Shown: in pieces, positions 52,818 to 62,158 of the stretch | Layout: each line of letters opens with the position of its first letter | How positions within the stretch are numbered: the first letter of the stretch is position 1 | Program-made: the position numbers and the translations under genes | The notes under the pieces: model-generated | Seen by the model: only the letters and a program-made list of their open reading frames with translations | Told to the model about the DNA's origin: nothing | Databases searched by the model: none | NCBI RefSeq assembly: GCF_037113525.1 | Contig: NZ_CP146963.1 | Span: 930,001 to 994,000 of the forward strand | DNA from: Butyrivibrio fibrisolvens | GTDB taxonomy: Bacteria; Bacillota; Clostridia; Lachnospirales; Lachnospiraceae | Direction: 5' to 3' | Length of the DNA: 64,000 nucleotides

Positions 52818-54638
52818 ATGTGTGGAATTATTGGATTTACAGGTCATAAGCCTGCTCAGGACATCCTTCTTGATGGACTTCAGAGACTTGAGTACCGTGG
52901 TTATGATAGTGCAGGAATAGCTTTTTTCAAGGATAATGGAAATCATATATCCATAAGAAAGACTGCAGGTAAGGTTAACGACCTTAGAGCTATCTGCGAT
53001 GATGAGAATAACTCAGTTACAGGTATCGGTCATACAAGATGGGCTACTCACGGCGGCGTAACTAATGCCAATGCTCATCCTCATAAGTTTGGTGATGTTA
53101 CTCTTCTCCATAACGGAATCATTGAGAACTATCACGAGCTTATCAAGAAGTATGATCTTAAAGGAAAGCTTAAATCCGATACAGATACTGAGGTTGCGGC
53201 AGCAGTTATCAGCCTGAACTATTCAGGTGATCCTAAGGCAGCTATAAGAGCAGCAGTTAAAGAGCTCAAAGGTTCTTTTGCCTTCTGTATCATGTTCAAG
53301 GGTCATCCGGGTGAAGTATACGCAGTTCGTAATGTAAGCCCGCTTGTTGCAGCTCACACTGATGGCGAAGGTTCTTTTATCGCATCTGACCTTACAGCAT
53401 TCATCGAGTTCTCAAACAGCTATTTTGTTGTTCCTGAGTATCATATCCTTACACTTAAGGATGAGGGTATTACTCTAGAGGACCTTGAAGGTAAGACAGT
53501 AGAGCCTGAGTATCTTACAGTTGACTGGGATGTATCAACAGCTCAGAAGGACGGCTATCCTCATTACATGATCAAAGAGATCCATGAGCAGCCAAGAGCA
53601 CTTGCAGATACTATCAATCCTCGTGTGAAGGATCTTCTTCCTAACTTTGAGGATGACAATATTCCGGATTCTCTGTTTGAGGGCGTTCACGATATCACAG
53701 TTATCGCCTGCGGAACAGCTATGTATGCAGGTAATGTAGGACGTACACTTATCCAGAATAAGTTTGGAATACCTGTAACAGTTGCTATCGCATCTGAGTT
53801 CAGATATGAAAGACCTACTATTGACGAGAACACACTCGTGATCGTTGTATCACAGTCAGGTGAGACAATCGATACACTTGAAGCTCTTCGTCTTGCTAAG
53901 AAGTATACACAGAGAACACTTGCTATTGTTAACGTTAAGGGTTCAACAATTGCACGTGAGAGTGGACATGTTCTTTATACACATGCAGGTCCTGAAATTG
54001 CAGTTGCATCAACTAAGGCATATTCAGTTCAGGTTGCTGCTATGTACCTTGTAGGATGCAAGCTTGGCCTTGTAACAGGTAAGGCTTCTGAGTCTGAGAT
54101 CAGAGAATTCATCTCAGGTCTTAAGAACGTTCCTTCAATGATCGAAGAAGTTCTTAAGCTTGAAGAGAAGATTTCAGTTCAGGCTAACCGTATGGTTAAT
54201 GCAGAAGATGCTTTCTTCATCGGAAGAGGTCTTGACTATACTCTTTCTATGGAAGGTGCTCTTAAGCTCAAAGAGATCAGCTATATTCACGCTGAAGCTT
54301 ATGCTGCAGGTGAACTTAAACATGGTACAATCTCTCTTATCACAGAAGGAACTCCTGTAATAGCTATTGCTACACAGCAGTCTGTTTACAGCAAAGTTGT
54401 TTCTAATATCAGAGAGGTTAAGGCAAGAGGAGCTTATGTAATCCTCATCAGTAAGGATAAGGAGATCACAGATAATACTGTTTGTGATGTTCATGTCAGC
54501 ATACCTGAGGTAATAGATGAGCTTTCTGTATTTGAATCAGTTGTAGTACTCCAGATTCTTGCTTATTACACATCAGTTGGAAAGGGTAACGATCCGGATC
54601 AGCCTAGAAACCTTGCTAAGTCAGTTACAGTTGAATAA
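52818..54638 (+). CDS. glmS: glutamine-fructose-6-phosphate aminotransferase (isomerising)
   Basis: Makes glucosamine-6-phosphate from fructose-6-phosphate and glutamine, the first step to UDP-GlcNAc and peptidoglycan. The N-terminal glutaminase begins MCGIIGFTG, so Cys2 is the nucleophile after Met removal. Two SIS sugar-isomerase domains follow (ITVIACGTAMYAG and VSQSGETIDTLEAL), and the C-terminal tail is the conserved PRNLAKSVTVE. 606 residues, the usual length. AAAGGAAT precedes the ATG. It is controlled by the ribozyme upstream and closed by a strong terminator. Confidence 0.98.
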   Translation: MCGIIGFTGHKPAQDILLDGLQRLEYRGYDSAGIAFFKDNGNHISIRKTAGKVNDLRAICDDENNSVTGIGHTRWATHGGVTNANAHPHKFGDVTLLHNGIIENYHELIKKYDLKGKLKSDTDTEVAAAVISLNYSGDPKAAIRAAVKELKGSFAFCIMFKGHPGEVYAVRNVSPLVAAHTDGEGSFIASDLTAFIEFSNSYFVVPEYHILTLKDEGITLEDLEGKTVEPEYLTVDWDVSTAQKDGYPHYMIKEIHEQPRALADTINPRVKDLLPNFEDDNIPDSLFEGVHDITVIACGTAMYAGNVGRTLIQNKFGIPVTVAIASEFRYERPTIDENTLVIVVSQSGETIDTLEALRLAKKYTQRTLAIVNVKGSTIARESGHVLYTHAGPEIAVASTKAYSVQVAAMYLVGCKLGLVTGKASESEIREFISGLKNVPSMIEEVLKLEEKISVQANRMVNAEDAFFIGRGLDYTLSMEGALKLKEISYIHAEAYAAGELKHGTISLITEGTPVIAIATQQSVYSKVVSNIREVKARGAYVILISKDKEITDNTVCDVHVSIPEVIDELSVFESVVVLQILAYYTSVGKGNDPDQPRNLAKSVTVE

Positions 54639-54646
54639 TTCATGAT

Positions 54647-54688
54647 AAAAAGCCCTCTTTACTGAGATTTCTGTAAGGAGGGCTTTTT
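54647..54688 (+). terminator. glmS terminator
   Basis: AAAAAGCCCTC (54647-54657) pairs with GAGGGCTTTTT, with partial pairing extending into the loop, followed by T. Confidence 0.87.
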
Positions 54689-54805
54689 AAATTAATATTA
54701 TCTTTTAATTAAATATAATTGTTTTATTTTTCTGCTATCAGTCCGATAAATATTAAGTAAGGTTATCTTTTCTACGTTTTGAGGATTTATAGAGAGAATA
54801 AAACT

Positions 54806-56716
54806 ATGTGGAATTATAGCTATATATTTCCAAGTTTTCTTATATTGATAGTATTTGCGTCATATTGTTTGTATATACCAAGGATCAATATAGGAATGAA
54901 TAGAGTATATCTTCAGCTTATCCTGGTTGAGGGTATAGTTATGATTATGGATATGATATCCAGTATGGCAGATGAAAGATATGCTGATTTCACAGTAGGG
55001 CAATTATATTTTCTAAATGATCTGTATTTTATAACCTTTTTTATCAGGTCATATCTTTTCTACGTACTGACATCATACATCTTAAAGGCACATCATTTTT
55101 TCCAAAATAAGCTGCAATTGTTGAGTATTATTCCTGTGGTTATTGCACTAGTAATAACTGTTTCGAGCAGGTTTACAAATCTTATTTATGCTATTACAGA
55201 AGAGGGATACAGAGCGGGACCTTTATATGACTATGTCGTTTATTCGTGTATTGGCTTTTATGTCTGCATTTCACTTGTTATGGTTATCATAAAAAGAAAA
55301 AAACTATTGAATAAGACTGTTTTTGCAGGTGCTATTGGCTATAACATGACACTTGCACTTGGAATAGTTTTAAGAAAAACGTTCCCGACTCTTCTTTTAC
55401 TGGACACATTTTGCCTTATAGCTCTTATTATTATCTATTTATCCTTTACTAATCCGGATTTCTTCTACAACCTCAAGTATAGTGCATTTAATACTAATGC
55501 CCTTAGGTACTATGTTGATGAGATAAGGTCATACAAGGACCACCGTTATATCGCATTTGGAATCCATAATTACACGGAGATGCGAGGCGTGTACGGGGGA
55601 GTTGAGATGGATAAAGCTCTTAATCTTATAGGGCAGTATCTTAGAAATACATTCAAAGACCTGATTTCCTTCTATCACAGAGAGGGACGATTTATTCTTG
55701 TAGGGGCGGGAGATATTGATAGTGCCAGGATCATTAATGATATCAACAGTAGATTTAAAGAACCTTGGATTCTTAAAGAAACTGAGATGTATTTAGAACT
55801 GGATTTTGTTCAGACAGCTAAAGAGATGACAATTGAGTCTCCGGAAAAGAGACTTGATGCGGTCCTTGCAGTATTAAGGGACAAGGCTAAACCTGTGCCG
55901 GGAGCAGTATATTATGTTCAGGATTCTGAGATAGAGCAAAATGAACGGGAGATGTATATAAGAAAGACACTTAAATGGGTTATAGAAAATGAACTTACTG
56001 AAGTTTATCTTCAGCCAATCGTAAGAGCAGATACACGTAAGATAGTTGGAGCAGAGGCTCTTGCCAGGATCAAAGACAAAGATGGCAATAGGATAATGCC
56101 CGGAGAATTTATCCCTGTTGCTGAGCAGAATGGTGCCATAAACCAGATGGGAGAGCAGGTTCTTAAGAAAACCTGTAAGTATATTATTGATAATGATATC
56201 GAAAAAATGGGCATCACATGGATCAATGTAAACCTGTCTCCAATGCAGTTTATGAACTATGGTCTTGCAGAGAAATATAATTCGATCGTGGAAGAAAGCG
56301 GAATAGATGTAGGGCTCATCCACCTTGAAATAACAGAAGAAGCAATGGTAGACCAGATGGTATTGTTCCGTCAGATTCAGATCATGAAAGAACGCGGATT
56401 TAAGTTTGTTCTTGATGATTATGGAAAAGGATATTCAAATCTTGACAGGCTGAAACAGATACCATTTATAAATGTCAAAATAGATATGGCTATCGTAAGG
56501 GATTATTGCAGCAATCCTGACAGTCTTCTTCCTAATATGGTTCAGACATTTAAAAATATGGGATTTACGATTACTGCCGAAGGAATTGAAACTAAGGAAA
56601 TGGCTGATGAGATGCAAAGGATCGGGTGCGACTATCTGCAGGGATACCTGTTTTCAGCTCCTGTGCCTGTAGATGAGTTTAAAGGAAAGTGTGCAGAGCT
56701 GGCTAATACTAAGTGA
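54806..56716 (+). CDS. membrane c-di-GMP phosphodiesterase (degenerate GGDEF plus EAL)
   Basis: Eight or so N-terminal hydrophobic segments (to about residue 225) are followed by a GGDEF-like domain whose catalytic loop has been lost (REGRFILVG where GGDEF is expected), then an EAL domain. The EAL active-site set looks complete: EALAR, NVNLSPMQF, LEITEEAM, LDDYGKGYS, VKIDMAI and AEGIET, with LQGYLFSAPVP at the end. It therefore probably degrades c-di-GMP, with the dead GGDEF as a regulatory or GTP-sensing part. The frame opens at a TTG at 54779; the ATG at 54806 is preferred, though its ribosome site (AGAGAG) is weak. Confidence 0.88.
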   Translation: MWNYSYIFPSFLILIVFASYCLYIPRINIGMNRVYLQLILVEGIVMIMDMISSMADERYADFTVGQLYFLNDLYFITFFIRSYLFYVLTSYILKAHHFFQNKLQLLSIIPVVIALVITVSSRFTNLIYAITEEGYRAGPLYDYVVYSCIGFYVCISLVMVIIKRKKLLNKTVFAGAIGYNMTLALGIVLRKTFPTLLLLDTFCLIALIIIYLSFTNPDFFYNLKYSAFNTNALRYYVDEIRSYKDHRYIAFGIHNYTEMRGVYGGVEMDKALNLIGQYLRNTFKDLISFYHREGRFILVGAGDIDSARIINDINSRFKEPWILKETEMYLELDFVQTAKEMTIESPEKRLDAVLAVLRDKAKPVPGAVYYVQDSEIEQNEREMYIRKTLKWVIENELTEVYLQPIVRADTRKIVGAEALARIKDKDGNRIMPGEFIPVAEQNGAINQMGEQVLKKTCKYIIDNDIEKMGITWINVNLSPMQFMNYGLAEKYNSIVEESGIDVGLIHLEITEEAMVDQMVLFRQIQIMKERGFKFVLDDYGKGYSNLDRLKQIPFINVKIDMAIVRDYCSNPDSLLPNMVQTFKNMGFTITAEGIETKEMADEMQRIGCDYLQGYLFSAPVPVDEFKGKCAELANTK

Positions 56717-56727
56717 AAATAATATTT

Positions 56728-56759
56728 AAGAAACACGCGTTTGGGCGTGTTTCTTTTTT
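56728..56759 (+). terminator. terminator of the EAL gene
   Basis: AAGAAACACGC (56728-56738) pairs perfectly with GCGTGTTTCTT (56745-56755), six-base loop, T tail. Confidence 0.88.
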
Positions 56760-56852
56760 GGTATGACTTTTTGTCACTTCGTTCCAAAAGTCATACTTTA
56801 TAGTAGCCGGAAATGAAATGATAAATGAATATTTCAAAGGGGTTCTTGGATT

Positions 56853-57821
56853 TTAGCTTGCAGGAGATTCAACAAGGCGGTTTACATAAGCTCTGGTCAG
56901 AGAGACAGGTTTGGGATTTAATAGACATCCCATCCGGCTGCGGATCTTGGTAGTATCCAATAGTTCTCCGATGAAAACGCACTGGCTCTTATCCAGAGAA
57001 GAGTCTGTGATCGAATACATCCTGTCAGCAAGGTCAAAACGTATATTTTCGTTTCCGACTGTAAGTGTGCCTTTTGCTCTCACAATATGTCCAAGTTCGC
57101 CGTGAAGGCAGTCTTCTAACAGAGTTATAAGTTCGGAGAGATTAGAAAGTCTTACGTTATCCAGTGTTAGCTGCGATATGTTTCTTGAATCAGTATCAGT
57201 TTCTATAGCATTAGTATCTGGTGCAGGAAGCGCCAGAATAGATCTCCACCACTCATCATCCTGACCGCTGTAATGGTCTTTGATGATATCAGCATTTGGA
57301 TTGATGGCTCTTATGGCAGACTCAGTTTCGCTTAGAACATCAGGTGATTCGTTTTCTCCTTTAGAAAAAACCACAGTATCTGCATTGATGATCTGATCCT
57401 TGTAGAGTTCTTCCCATTCAGCAATGTTCTGCCTGTAGCTGCGAGGCGTAACGACGACGATGGGTTTAAGCAGGGTGATATTATCATGAAGCAGGGGCTC
57501 TATATTTTTGATGATGTTACTGAGGCGTCCTACTCCTGTGGGTTCTATAATAAGATATTCAGGTGAAAGGCTGGAAAAGACAGTAAGGACAGAATTAACG
57601 AAGCTGTCCTTCATAGTACAGCACACGCAGCCTTCCATGAATTCGAGGATTTCAAGTTTGTTCTTGCCGGAACTTGTATTTTGAAGCTCCTGAGCATCGA
57701 TGCTGTTGTCACCGTATTCATTTTCAAGGATTACAGGGTTGGTACCTGTTCTTTTTATAAGCTCTTTTATAAAAGTAGTTTTGCCGGCACCTAAAAATCC
57801 GGATACTAAAAGAATGTTCAT
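56853..57821 (-). CDS. CobW/ZNG-type GTPase metallochaperone
   Basis: P-loop GTPase of the COG0523 family that delivers metal, often zinc, to client proteins. Walker A is GFLGAGKTT, the metal-binding CxCC motif is GCVCCTM, Walker B-like LIIEPTG follows, and a C-terminal CobW_C domain occupies the last 100 or so residues (HIVRAKGTLTV). About 322 residues. A TTG at 57836 opens the frame five codons earlier; the ATG at 57821 starts exactly at the P-loop strand and is preferred, although no strong ribosome site is visible for either. No cobalamin gene is nearby, so a general metal role is likelier than CobW proper. Confidence 0.86.
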   Translation of the reverse strand: MNILLVSGFLGAGKTTFIKELIKRTGTNPVILENEYGDNSIDAQELQNTSSGKNKLEILEFMEGCVCCTMKDSFVNSVLTVFSSLSPEYLIIEPTGVGRLSNIIKNIEPLLHDNITLLKPIVVVTPRSYRQNIAEWEELYKDQIINADTVVFSKGENESPDVLSETESAIRAINPNADIIKDHYSGQDDEWWRSILALPAPDTNAIETDTDSRNISQLTLDNVRLSNLSELITLLEDCLHGELGHIVRAKGTLTVGNENIRFDLADRMYSITDSSLDKSQCVFIGELLDTTKIRSRMGCLLNPKPVSLTRAYVNRLVESPAS

Positions 57822-57903
57822 GCTGCGTAGTTCCAATCTGAAAATTTTATTGGGTGATTATCTGAAGTATCTTTTTTCTAATAATTCAATTGTATAAATA
57901 TAT

Positions 57904-57931
57904 AAGGAGCGGCCGTAAGTGACCGCTCCTT
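57904..57931. terminator. hairpin between the alcohol dehydrogenase and CobW-type genes
   Basis: AAGGAGCGG pairs with CCGCTCCTT around a ten-base loop. It follows the alcohol dehydrogenase poorly in position (before its stop on the plus map, upstream of it in minus transcription), so it must end the CobW-region antisense or a transcript entering from the alcohol dehydrogenase side (after 57954 on the minus strand). Confidence 0.6.
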
Positions 57932-57953
57932 TGATTTTAAAATGCGCTCAGTT

Positions 57954-59021
57954 TTATGGGGTATTATCAAGAATAACAACTGGCTTGATGAGATCAGCAG
58001 GCTTGTCCTTCATAAGCTGAAGTGCTTCCGGAATATGCTCCCAACCGTGGAATACATGTGTAGAAAGCATGCTTACATCGAGCTTGCCTGAAGATACGAG
58101 TGAACCAAGCTTCTCCATACGAAGACGTCCGCCCGGCATCAGACCACCGTTTATCTGCTTGTGACCCATTCCAACACCCCATTCAACACGAGGAATTGTA
58201 ATGTAATCGCCGCTTCCAAGGTAGTTAACGTTACCGATCTTTCCGCCTGGTTTAAGAGACTTAACAGCTGACTCGAAGGTTTCAACTGTACCACCAGCGA
58301 TAACAACGCGGTCAACACCCTTACCATCAGTAAGAGCCATTACCTGATCTTCGATAGAGCCGTTCTTGTAGCTGATGAATTCATCTGCGCCGTATTTCTT
58401 AGCAATCTCTACGCACTTAGGACGTGTTCCAACTGCAAGGATACGGGATGCACCACGCATGTGTGCACCTGCAACTGACATAAGACCAACAGGTCCGATA
58501 CCGATAACAAGAACCGTATCACCGAACTGGATATCAGCAAGCTCTACGCCGTGGAATCCTGTAGGAACCATATCAGAAAGCATACAAGCATCTTCAAGAC
58601 TCATTCCTTCGGGCATGTGAGCAAGGTTACCATCTGCATCGTTAACATGGAAGTATTCAGAATCAAGACCATCTTTGAAGTTAGAGAACTTCCAGCCTGC
58701 AAGCATTCCACCTGAATGCATTGAATATCCGCTCTGAGCCTCGAGGGAATTCCAGTCAGGAGTAATAGCAGGAACAAGAACCTTATCACCAGGTTTGAAA
58801 TCCTTAACCAGAGAACCAACTTCTACAACTTCTGCACATCCTTCATGTCCAAGGATCATGTTGTGGCGATCACCTACAGCACCTTCCCATACTGTGTGTA
58901 CATCGGAAGTACAGATGGCGATAGCAAGAGGCTTACAGATGGCATCAAGAGGTCCACATGCAGGACGTTCTTTTTCAATCCAGCCTACTTCGCCGATTTT
59001 GAGCATTGCAAAACCTTTCAT
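57954..59021 (-). CDS. zinc-dependent secondary alcohol dehydrogenase, probably NADP(H)-linked
   Basis: Cytoplasmic medium-chain dehydrogenase that interconverts secondary alcohols and ketones (or aldehydes). It closely resembles the Clostridium beijerinckii isopropanol dehydrogenase as I recall it, from MKGFAMLKIGEVGWIEKERP onward. The catalytic zinc ligands fall at the same numbers: Cys37, His59, Glu60 and Asp150. The cofactor pocket has Gly198, Thr199, Arg200 and Tyr218, consistent with NADP. The open frame extends 56 codons further upstream, but the ATG at 59021 has AAGGAGA eight bases before it and a good promoter lies within the extension, so the short form is chosen. Confidence 0.93.
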   Translation of the reverse strand: MKGFAMLKIGEVGWIEKERPACGPLDAICKPLAIAICTSDVHTVWEGAVGDRHNMILGHEGCAEVVEVGSLVKDFKPGDKVLVPAITPDWNSLEAQSGYSMHSGGMLAGWKFSNFKDGLDSEYFHVNDADGNLAHMPEGMSLEDACMLSDMVPTGFHGVELADIQFGDTVLVIGIGPVGLMSVAGAHMRGASRILAVGTRPKCVEIAKKYGADEFISYKNGSIEDQVMALTDGKGVDRVVIAGGTVETFESAVKSLKPGGKIGNVNYLGSGDYITIPRVEWGVGMGHKQINGGLMPGGRLRMEKLGSLVSSGKLDVSMLSTHVFHGWEHIPEALQLMKDKPADLIKPVVILDNTP

Positions 59022-59117
59022 ACTTTTGTCTCCTTCTGTGTATTTTACATACCCGGACGGGTTTGTATTCATAAGATTTTGTGATAAAGCTCCAACCCCT
59101 AAAGATAGTACTCCTAA

Positions 59118-59147
59118 ATCATATAAAAATACTGCTTGATATGTCAA
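59118..59147 (-). promoter_or_regulatory. promoter of the alcohol dehydrogenase gene
   Basis: On the minus strand TTGACA (59147-59142) and TATGAT (59123-59118) are 18 bases apart. The leader of about 90 bases contains the short hairpin ACCCG-TC-CGGGT near 59050. Confidence 0.65.
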
Positions 59148-59329
59148 TAAAAAGTAGATAAATAGTGGGAAATATAGCAAAGTGCACATATGGCGAGCGT
59201 GGTTATTGGTAATAACTTGAGATGACAGAGTTTTAGAGGGAAAAGTGGTAATAGAATAGTTCTATATTGTTTCTGGAGAGATGAATAATGGATAATATTA
59301 TATAAAGACTATTCAGATAAAATCTGGCC

Positions 59330-59358
59330 TTGACAGCTGTGTAAATCAATTGTATATC
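59330..59358 (+). promoter_or_regulatory. promoter of the nucleoside hydrolase gene
   Basis: TTGACA (59330-59335) and TATATC (59353-59358) are 17 bases apart; transcription would start near 59365. The rest of the 59148-59436 gap is AT-rich with nothing else recognised. Confidence 0.65.
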
Positions 59359-59436
59359 AATTAAATAGTATGGTTGTGAGGATATTTAAAAAAATATCCA
59401 AAAATACACTGATATTTAAAACAGGGGGAGAATTAT

Positions 59437-60306
59437 ATGTTTGATATACCTGATTACAAGAAAATAAGAGTGATAGTTGACACTGATGCAGCATGTGAAG
59501 CGGACGATCCATTTGCGATAGTCCATGCGCTGCTTAGCCCCAAGCTTATCGTTAAGGGATTCTGCGCTGAGCACTTTGCTGTTTGTGATTCGATGGAAAA
59601 GAGCTTTGATGAGATAAGGACTATTTTAGAAGCGATGGATCTGGATGTTCCTGCTTACCACGGACAAAAGGGGCCATTGTCGCAGGATAGTGAGGTTTCA
59701 GAAGCTGCTAAGTTCATAATAGATGAAGCAATGAAGGAAGATGAAAAGCCTTTATTTGTCCTTTGTCAGGGGGCTATTACAAATGTTGCAATGGCGATAA
59801 AGACTGAGCCTAAGATACTTAGCCGCATGACTATCATATGGATAGGTACACATGGAACTAATTATGGTCCTGTTCCATTTAGAGAGTTCAATGCAGGTAA
59901 TGACGTTGAGGCAGCTAATCTCGTACTTGAAGAAGAGACAGATCTTTGGCTTGTGCCTTCTTATGTGTACACAACTATTAACATCGGAATTGCAGAGATA
60001 GAGCGAAGGATAGCTCCTTGTGGAAAGATAGGAGAACATCTTTTTACCAATCTTGTGAATTACAATAATTCAGAAGGAGCAGGATGGACTCAGGGTGAAA
60101 GCTGGTCTCTTGGAGATTCACCGGCTATTGCTCTTGCCATCAATCCCGGATGCGGAAGGTTTGAGATTGCCAGTGCACCGCATATTGAAGATGATACCTC
60201 TTCTAAGGAGTGCCCTGATAATCGGAAGATTAGGATTTATAAGGATGTTGATTCCAGATATATACTGGAAGATTTTATTGCTAAGTTGGAGCTTTTTACA
60301 AAATAA
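59437..60306 (+). CDS. nucleoside hydrolase-like protein
   Basis: Hydrolase of the inosine-uridine nucleoside hydrolase fold, which splits ribonucleosides to base and ribose with a calcium ion. The N-terminal Asp cluster that binds calcium is readable as VDTDAACEADDPFAI, a looser form of the usual DTDxGxDDA. The rest includes FREFNAGNDVEAANLVLEE, where the family has FNxxxDPEAA. 289 residues, slightly short. The variant Asp cluster means the substrate may be atypical. AGGGGGAG precedes the ATG. Confidence 0.82.
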   Translation: MFDIPDYKKIRVIVDTDAACEADDPFAIVHALLSPKLIVKGFCAEHFAVCDSMEKSFDEIRTILEAMDLDVPAYHGQKGPLSQDSEVSEAAKFIIDEAMKEDEKPLFVLCQGAITNVAMAIKTEPKILSRMTIIWIGTHGTNYGPVPFREFNAGNDVEAANLVLEEETDLWLVPSYVYTTINIGIAEIERRIAPCGKIGEHLFTNLVNYNNSEGAGWTQGESWSLGDSPAIALAINPGCGRFEIASAPHIEDDTSSKECPDNRKIRIYKDVDSRYILEDFIAKLELFTK

Positions 60307-60357
60307 CATGCTTTTACACCAAAAATATAAGTAGAAGAATTAGTGATAAAAGAATAT

Positions 60358-60404
60358 AAAGGTGTCTGTCACTATATGAACTACAGAGGCAGACACCTTT
60401 TTTC
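60358..60404 (+). terminator. terminator of the nucleoside hydrolase gene
   Basis: AAAGGTGTCTG (60358-60368) pairs perfectly with CAGACACCTTT (60390-60400), 21-base loop, T tail. Confidence 0.84.
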
Positions 60405-60414
60405 TCTAAATAAA

Positions 60415-60513
60415 TTATCTATGCTGCTCGCTGAGCCACTGCCACATGTTTACGCCGTTTTCATCGCAGGTGTAAGCATCTACGACCTTTCTTTCTGATT
60501 CTGATTTAAGGCT
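60415..60513 (-). pseudogene. remnant of a C-terminal coding end
   Basis: A 32-codon open stretch ends in DENGVNMWQWLSEQHR and a TAA, a sequence that reads like a genuine protein C-terminus. It is preceded in frame by a stop and has no start or ribosome site. It is most likely the tail of a lost gene. The parent family is not certain; hydrolase C-termini look similar. Confidence 0.4.
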
Positions 60514-60579
60514 TTATTTTACTGTTATCATAGGGGCAATTTTTGATATGTACGTACATTTTTTGTGCAGATAATGAAA

Positions 60580-60631
60580 CAATCATTCAAACAGATGAAC
60601 GATTGTTAGAGAACGAAATAACGTTTATAAT
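60580..60631 (+). promoter_or_regulatory. promoter with palindrome before the DUF4282 gene
   Basis: TTGTTA (60603-60608) and TATAAT (60626-60631) are 17 bases apart. CAATCATTCA (60580-60589) and TGAACGATTG (60596-60605) form a palindrome with one mismatch that reaches into the -35, a likely regulator site. Confidence 0.6.
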
Positions 60632-60661
60632 AAAATAAAAAAAATTGAAAGGAGATTACAT

Positions 60662-61198
60662 ATGGACATCAATACAGCTATGATTATCGGAGCGGTGATA
60701 GCACTGGTTGTAACAATTTTAATTTGCGCAATCATTTTACCGGTAAATAAGGAAGGACAGTTTACTGGCTTTTTAAAGACTATAAGGGATTATTTCCTTA
60801 TGAGATACCTTATAGTTGAACTTATAGTAAGATTTTTATTTGTTTTTGCCACTACTGCATGTATTTTTATTGGCTTTTTTATAATGTTCACAGAAAATGG
60901 CTTCGAGTCGAATTTTCTTCCAGGTATTCTTACAATAATAATTGGACCTATCATTTGCAGAATTATATATGAACTTTTAATGGTTGCAATTCTTCAGCTA
61001 AGAAATATTATTGAGATCAACAATAAGATACCAGGTCAGATTACTGCGGACATTTACAAAGTTCCAGCTCCTACACCAATTGGACAGCCGGCTCAGAAAC
61101 CAGTACAGCCTTCTGTAAATCCTGGAGCTAAGTTTGATCCTGCTACTGGTCAGCCATTAGAGCAGACTCAGCAGTCACAGGATTCTCAAAATCCTTGA
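60662..61198 (+). CDS. DUF4282-like membrane protein
   Basis: Small membrane protein of 178 residues. An N-terminal helix (about 6-27) is followed by a region resembling DUF4282 with two more helices and a conserved amphipathic end (MVAILQLRNIIEINNKI). The C-terminal 45 residues are a Pro/Gln-rich cytoplasmic or external tail. Function of the family is unknown. AAAGGAG precedes the ATG. It stands alone between its own promoter and a strong terminator. Confidence 0.72.
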   Translation: MDINTAMIIGAVIALVVTILICAIILPVNKEGQFTGFLKTIRDYFLMRYLIVELIVRFLFVFATTACIFIGFFIMFTENGFESNFLPGILTIIIGPIICRIIYELLMVAILQLRNIIEINNKIPGQITADIYKVPAPTPIGQPAQKPVQPSVNPGAKFDPATGQPLEQTQQSQDSQNP

Positions 61199-61254
61199 AC
61201 AGCAAGTTTCTTTCGATTTTTGTGGTTTCAAAGTAACCATTTGAATATAACAAT

Positions 61255-61296
61255 AAACGAAGAAAAAGCCGGTCATCGCCGGCTTTTTCTTCGTTT
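61255..61296. terminator. strong bidirectional terminator
   Basis: A perfect 18-base stem (AAACGAAGAAAAAGCCGG with its complement) and a six-base loop TCATCG. It ends the DUF4282 transcript. Confidence 0.9.
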
Positions 61297-61639
61297 CATC
61301 CCTTGGCTTTGGTGAAAATGAATCGCCTTTGCTGTGGATGTCACCCTTCTGACCTTGAGCTTGGCCTTAGTAAAGCATCGCTACCGTGGCTGCCCTTGTC
61401 TTATGTTCTGATCTAATCATACTCTTCGAACTATCACAAAAGTATCACATGTAGAAAAACGCTATTTTATCTGCGGTTGTGGTATAGTGGTAGTACTTGC
61501 ATATGTTCAATAAAATAGTATCGGATAGTGGCATAGACATACTGTGTCTGGTTGTGAAAATGGCATTTCTCTCGCTTTATGTCATGTTCACACAAGGGCA
61601 TAATTGATAGGATTTTTTCAGAAGGAGGAAAAAATTGTT
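61297..61639. other. 343-base gap before the XRE gene
   Basis: No gene, RNA or repeat was recognised here. A -10-like TATAGT (near 61484) may belong to the promoter of the regulator gene, and AAGGAGG lies at 61622-61628. Positions 61305-61420 are higher in GC than the surroundings and have no open frame of note; they could be a gene relic. Confidence 0.3.
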
Positions 61640-62158
61640 ATGGATCAGCAAAAGATCGGGAGCTTTTTAAAAGAGCTTCGCAAGGGAAAAAATCTTACCC
61701 AGGAACAGCTTGCAGAACATTTTGGAGTCTCAAGCAGAACAGTTTCTCGATGGGAAAACGGAAATAATATGCCGGACATAGATCTTCTGATAGAAATCTC
61801 CGACTATTACGAAGTTGATCTGAGAGAGATTCTCAATGGAGAAAGGAAAAGCGAGGATATGAATAAAGAAATGAAAGATACAGTAATACAGGCAGTAGAT
61901 TACACCAATACAGAGAATGAAAGATGCAATAAAAGAATACGTATTTGTAATGCGATTGGCATGCTGCTTTTGGTAGCATATATGCTGCTTTCAGATACTG
62001 CAATTTATATGGAAAATGAAGTGGTTAGAAATATATGTTCTGTTATGCAGGGGATGGCGGTAGGCATGTTGTTTGCAGGGCTTCTGCTATCCAGCCGCTA
62101 TGGATCAAAAATCAGAGCATTTAAGAAAAGAATGCTGAGTAAAGGATTTAAATCATAA
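61640..62158 (+). CDS. XRE-family regulator with C-terminal membrane helices
   Basis: The N-terminal 60 residues are a Cro/C1-type helix-turn-helix (LTQEQLAEHFGVSSRTVSRWE). A linker leads to two hydrophobic helices (ICNAIGMLLLVAYMLLSD and MQGMAVGMLFAGLLLSS), so this regulator is probably membrane-bound. About 172 residues. The frame opens earlier at 61604, but that start overlaps the ribosome site AAGGAGG at 61622; the ATG at 61640 gives the family-typical MDQQKIGSFLKELR. The target is unknown; the adjacent gene encodes a GNAT protein. Confidence 0.86.
   Translation: MDQQKIGSFLKELRKGKNLTQEQLAEHFGVSSRTVSRWENGNNMPDIDLLIEISDYYEVDLREILNGERKSEDMNKEMKDTVIQAVDYTNTENERCNKRIRICNAIGMLLLVAYMLLSDTAIYMENEVVRNICSVMQGMAVGMLFAGLLLSSRYGSKIRAFKKRMLSKGFKS

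Noticed and set aside
59022..59189. N-terminal extension of the alcohol dehydrogenase with a hydrophobic start
   Set aside because: A promoter lies inside it, the family starts at MKGFAML, and the strong ribosome site is at the internal ATG.
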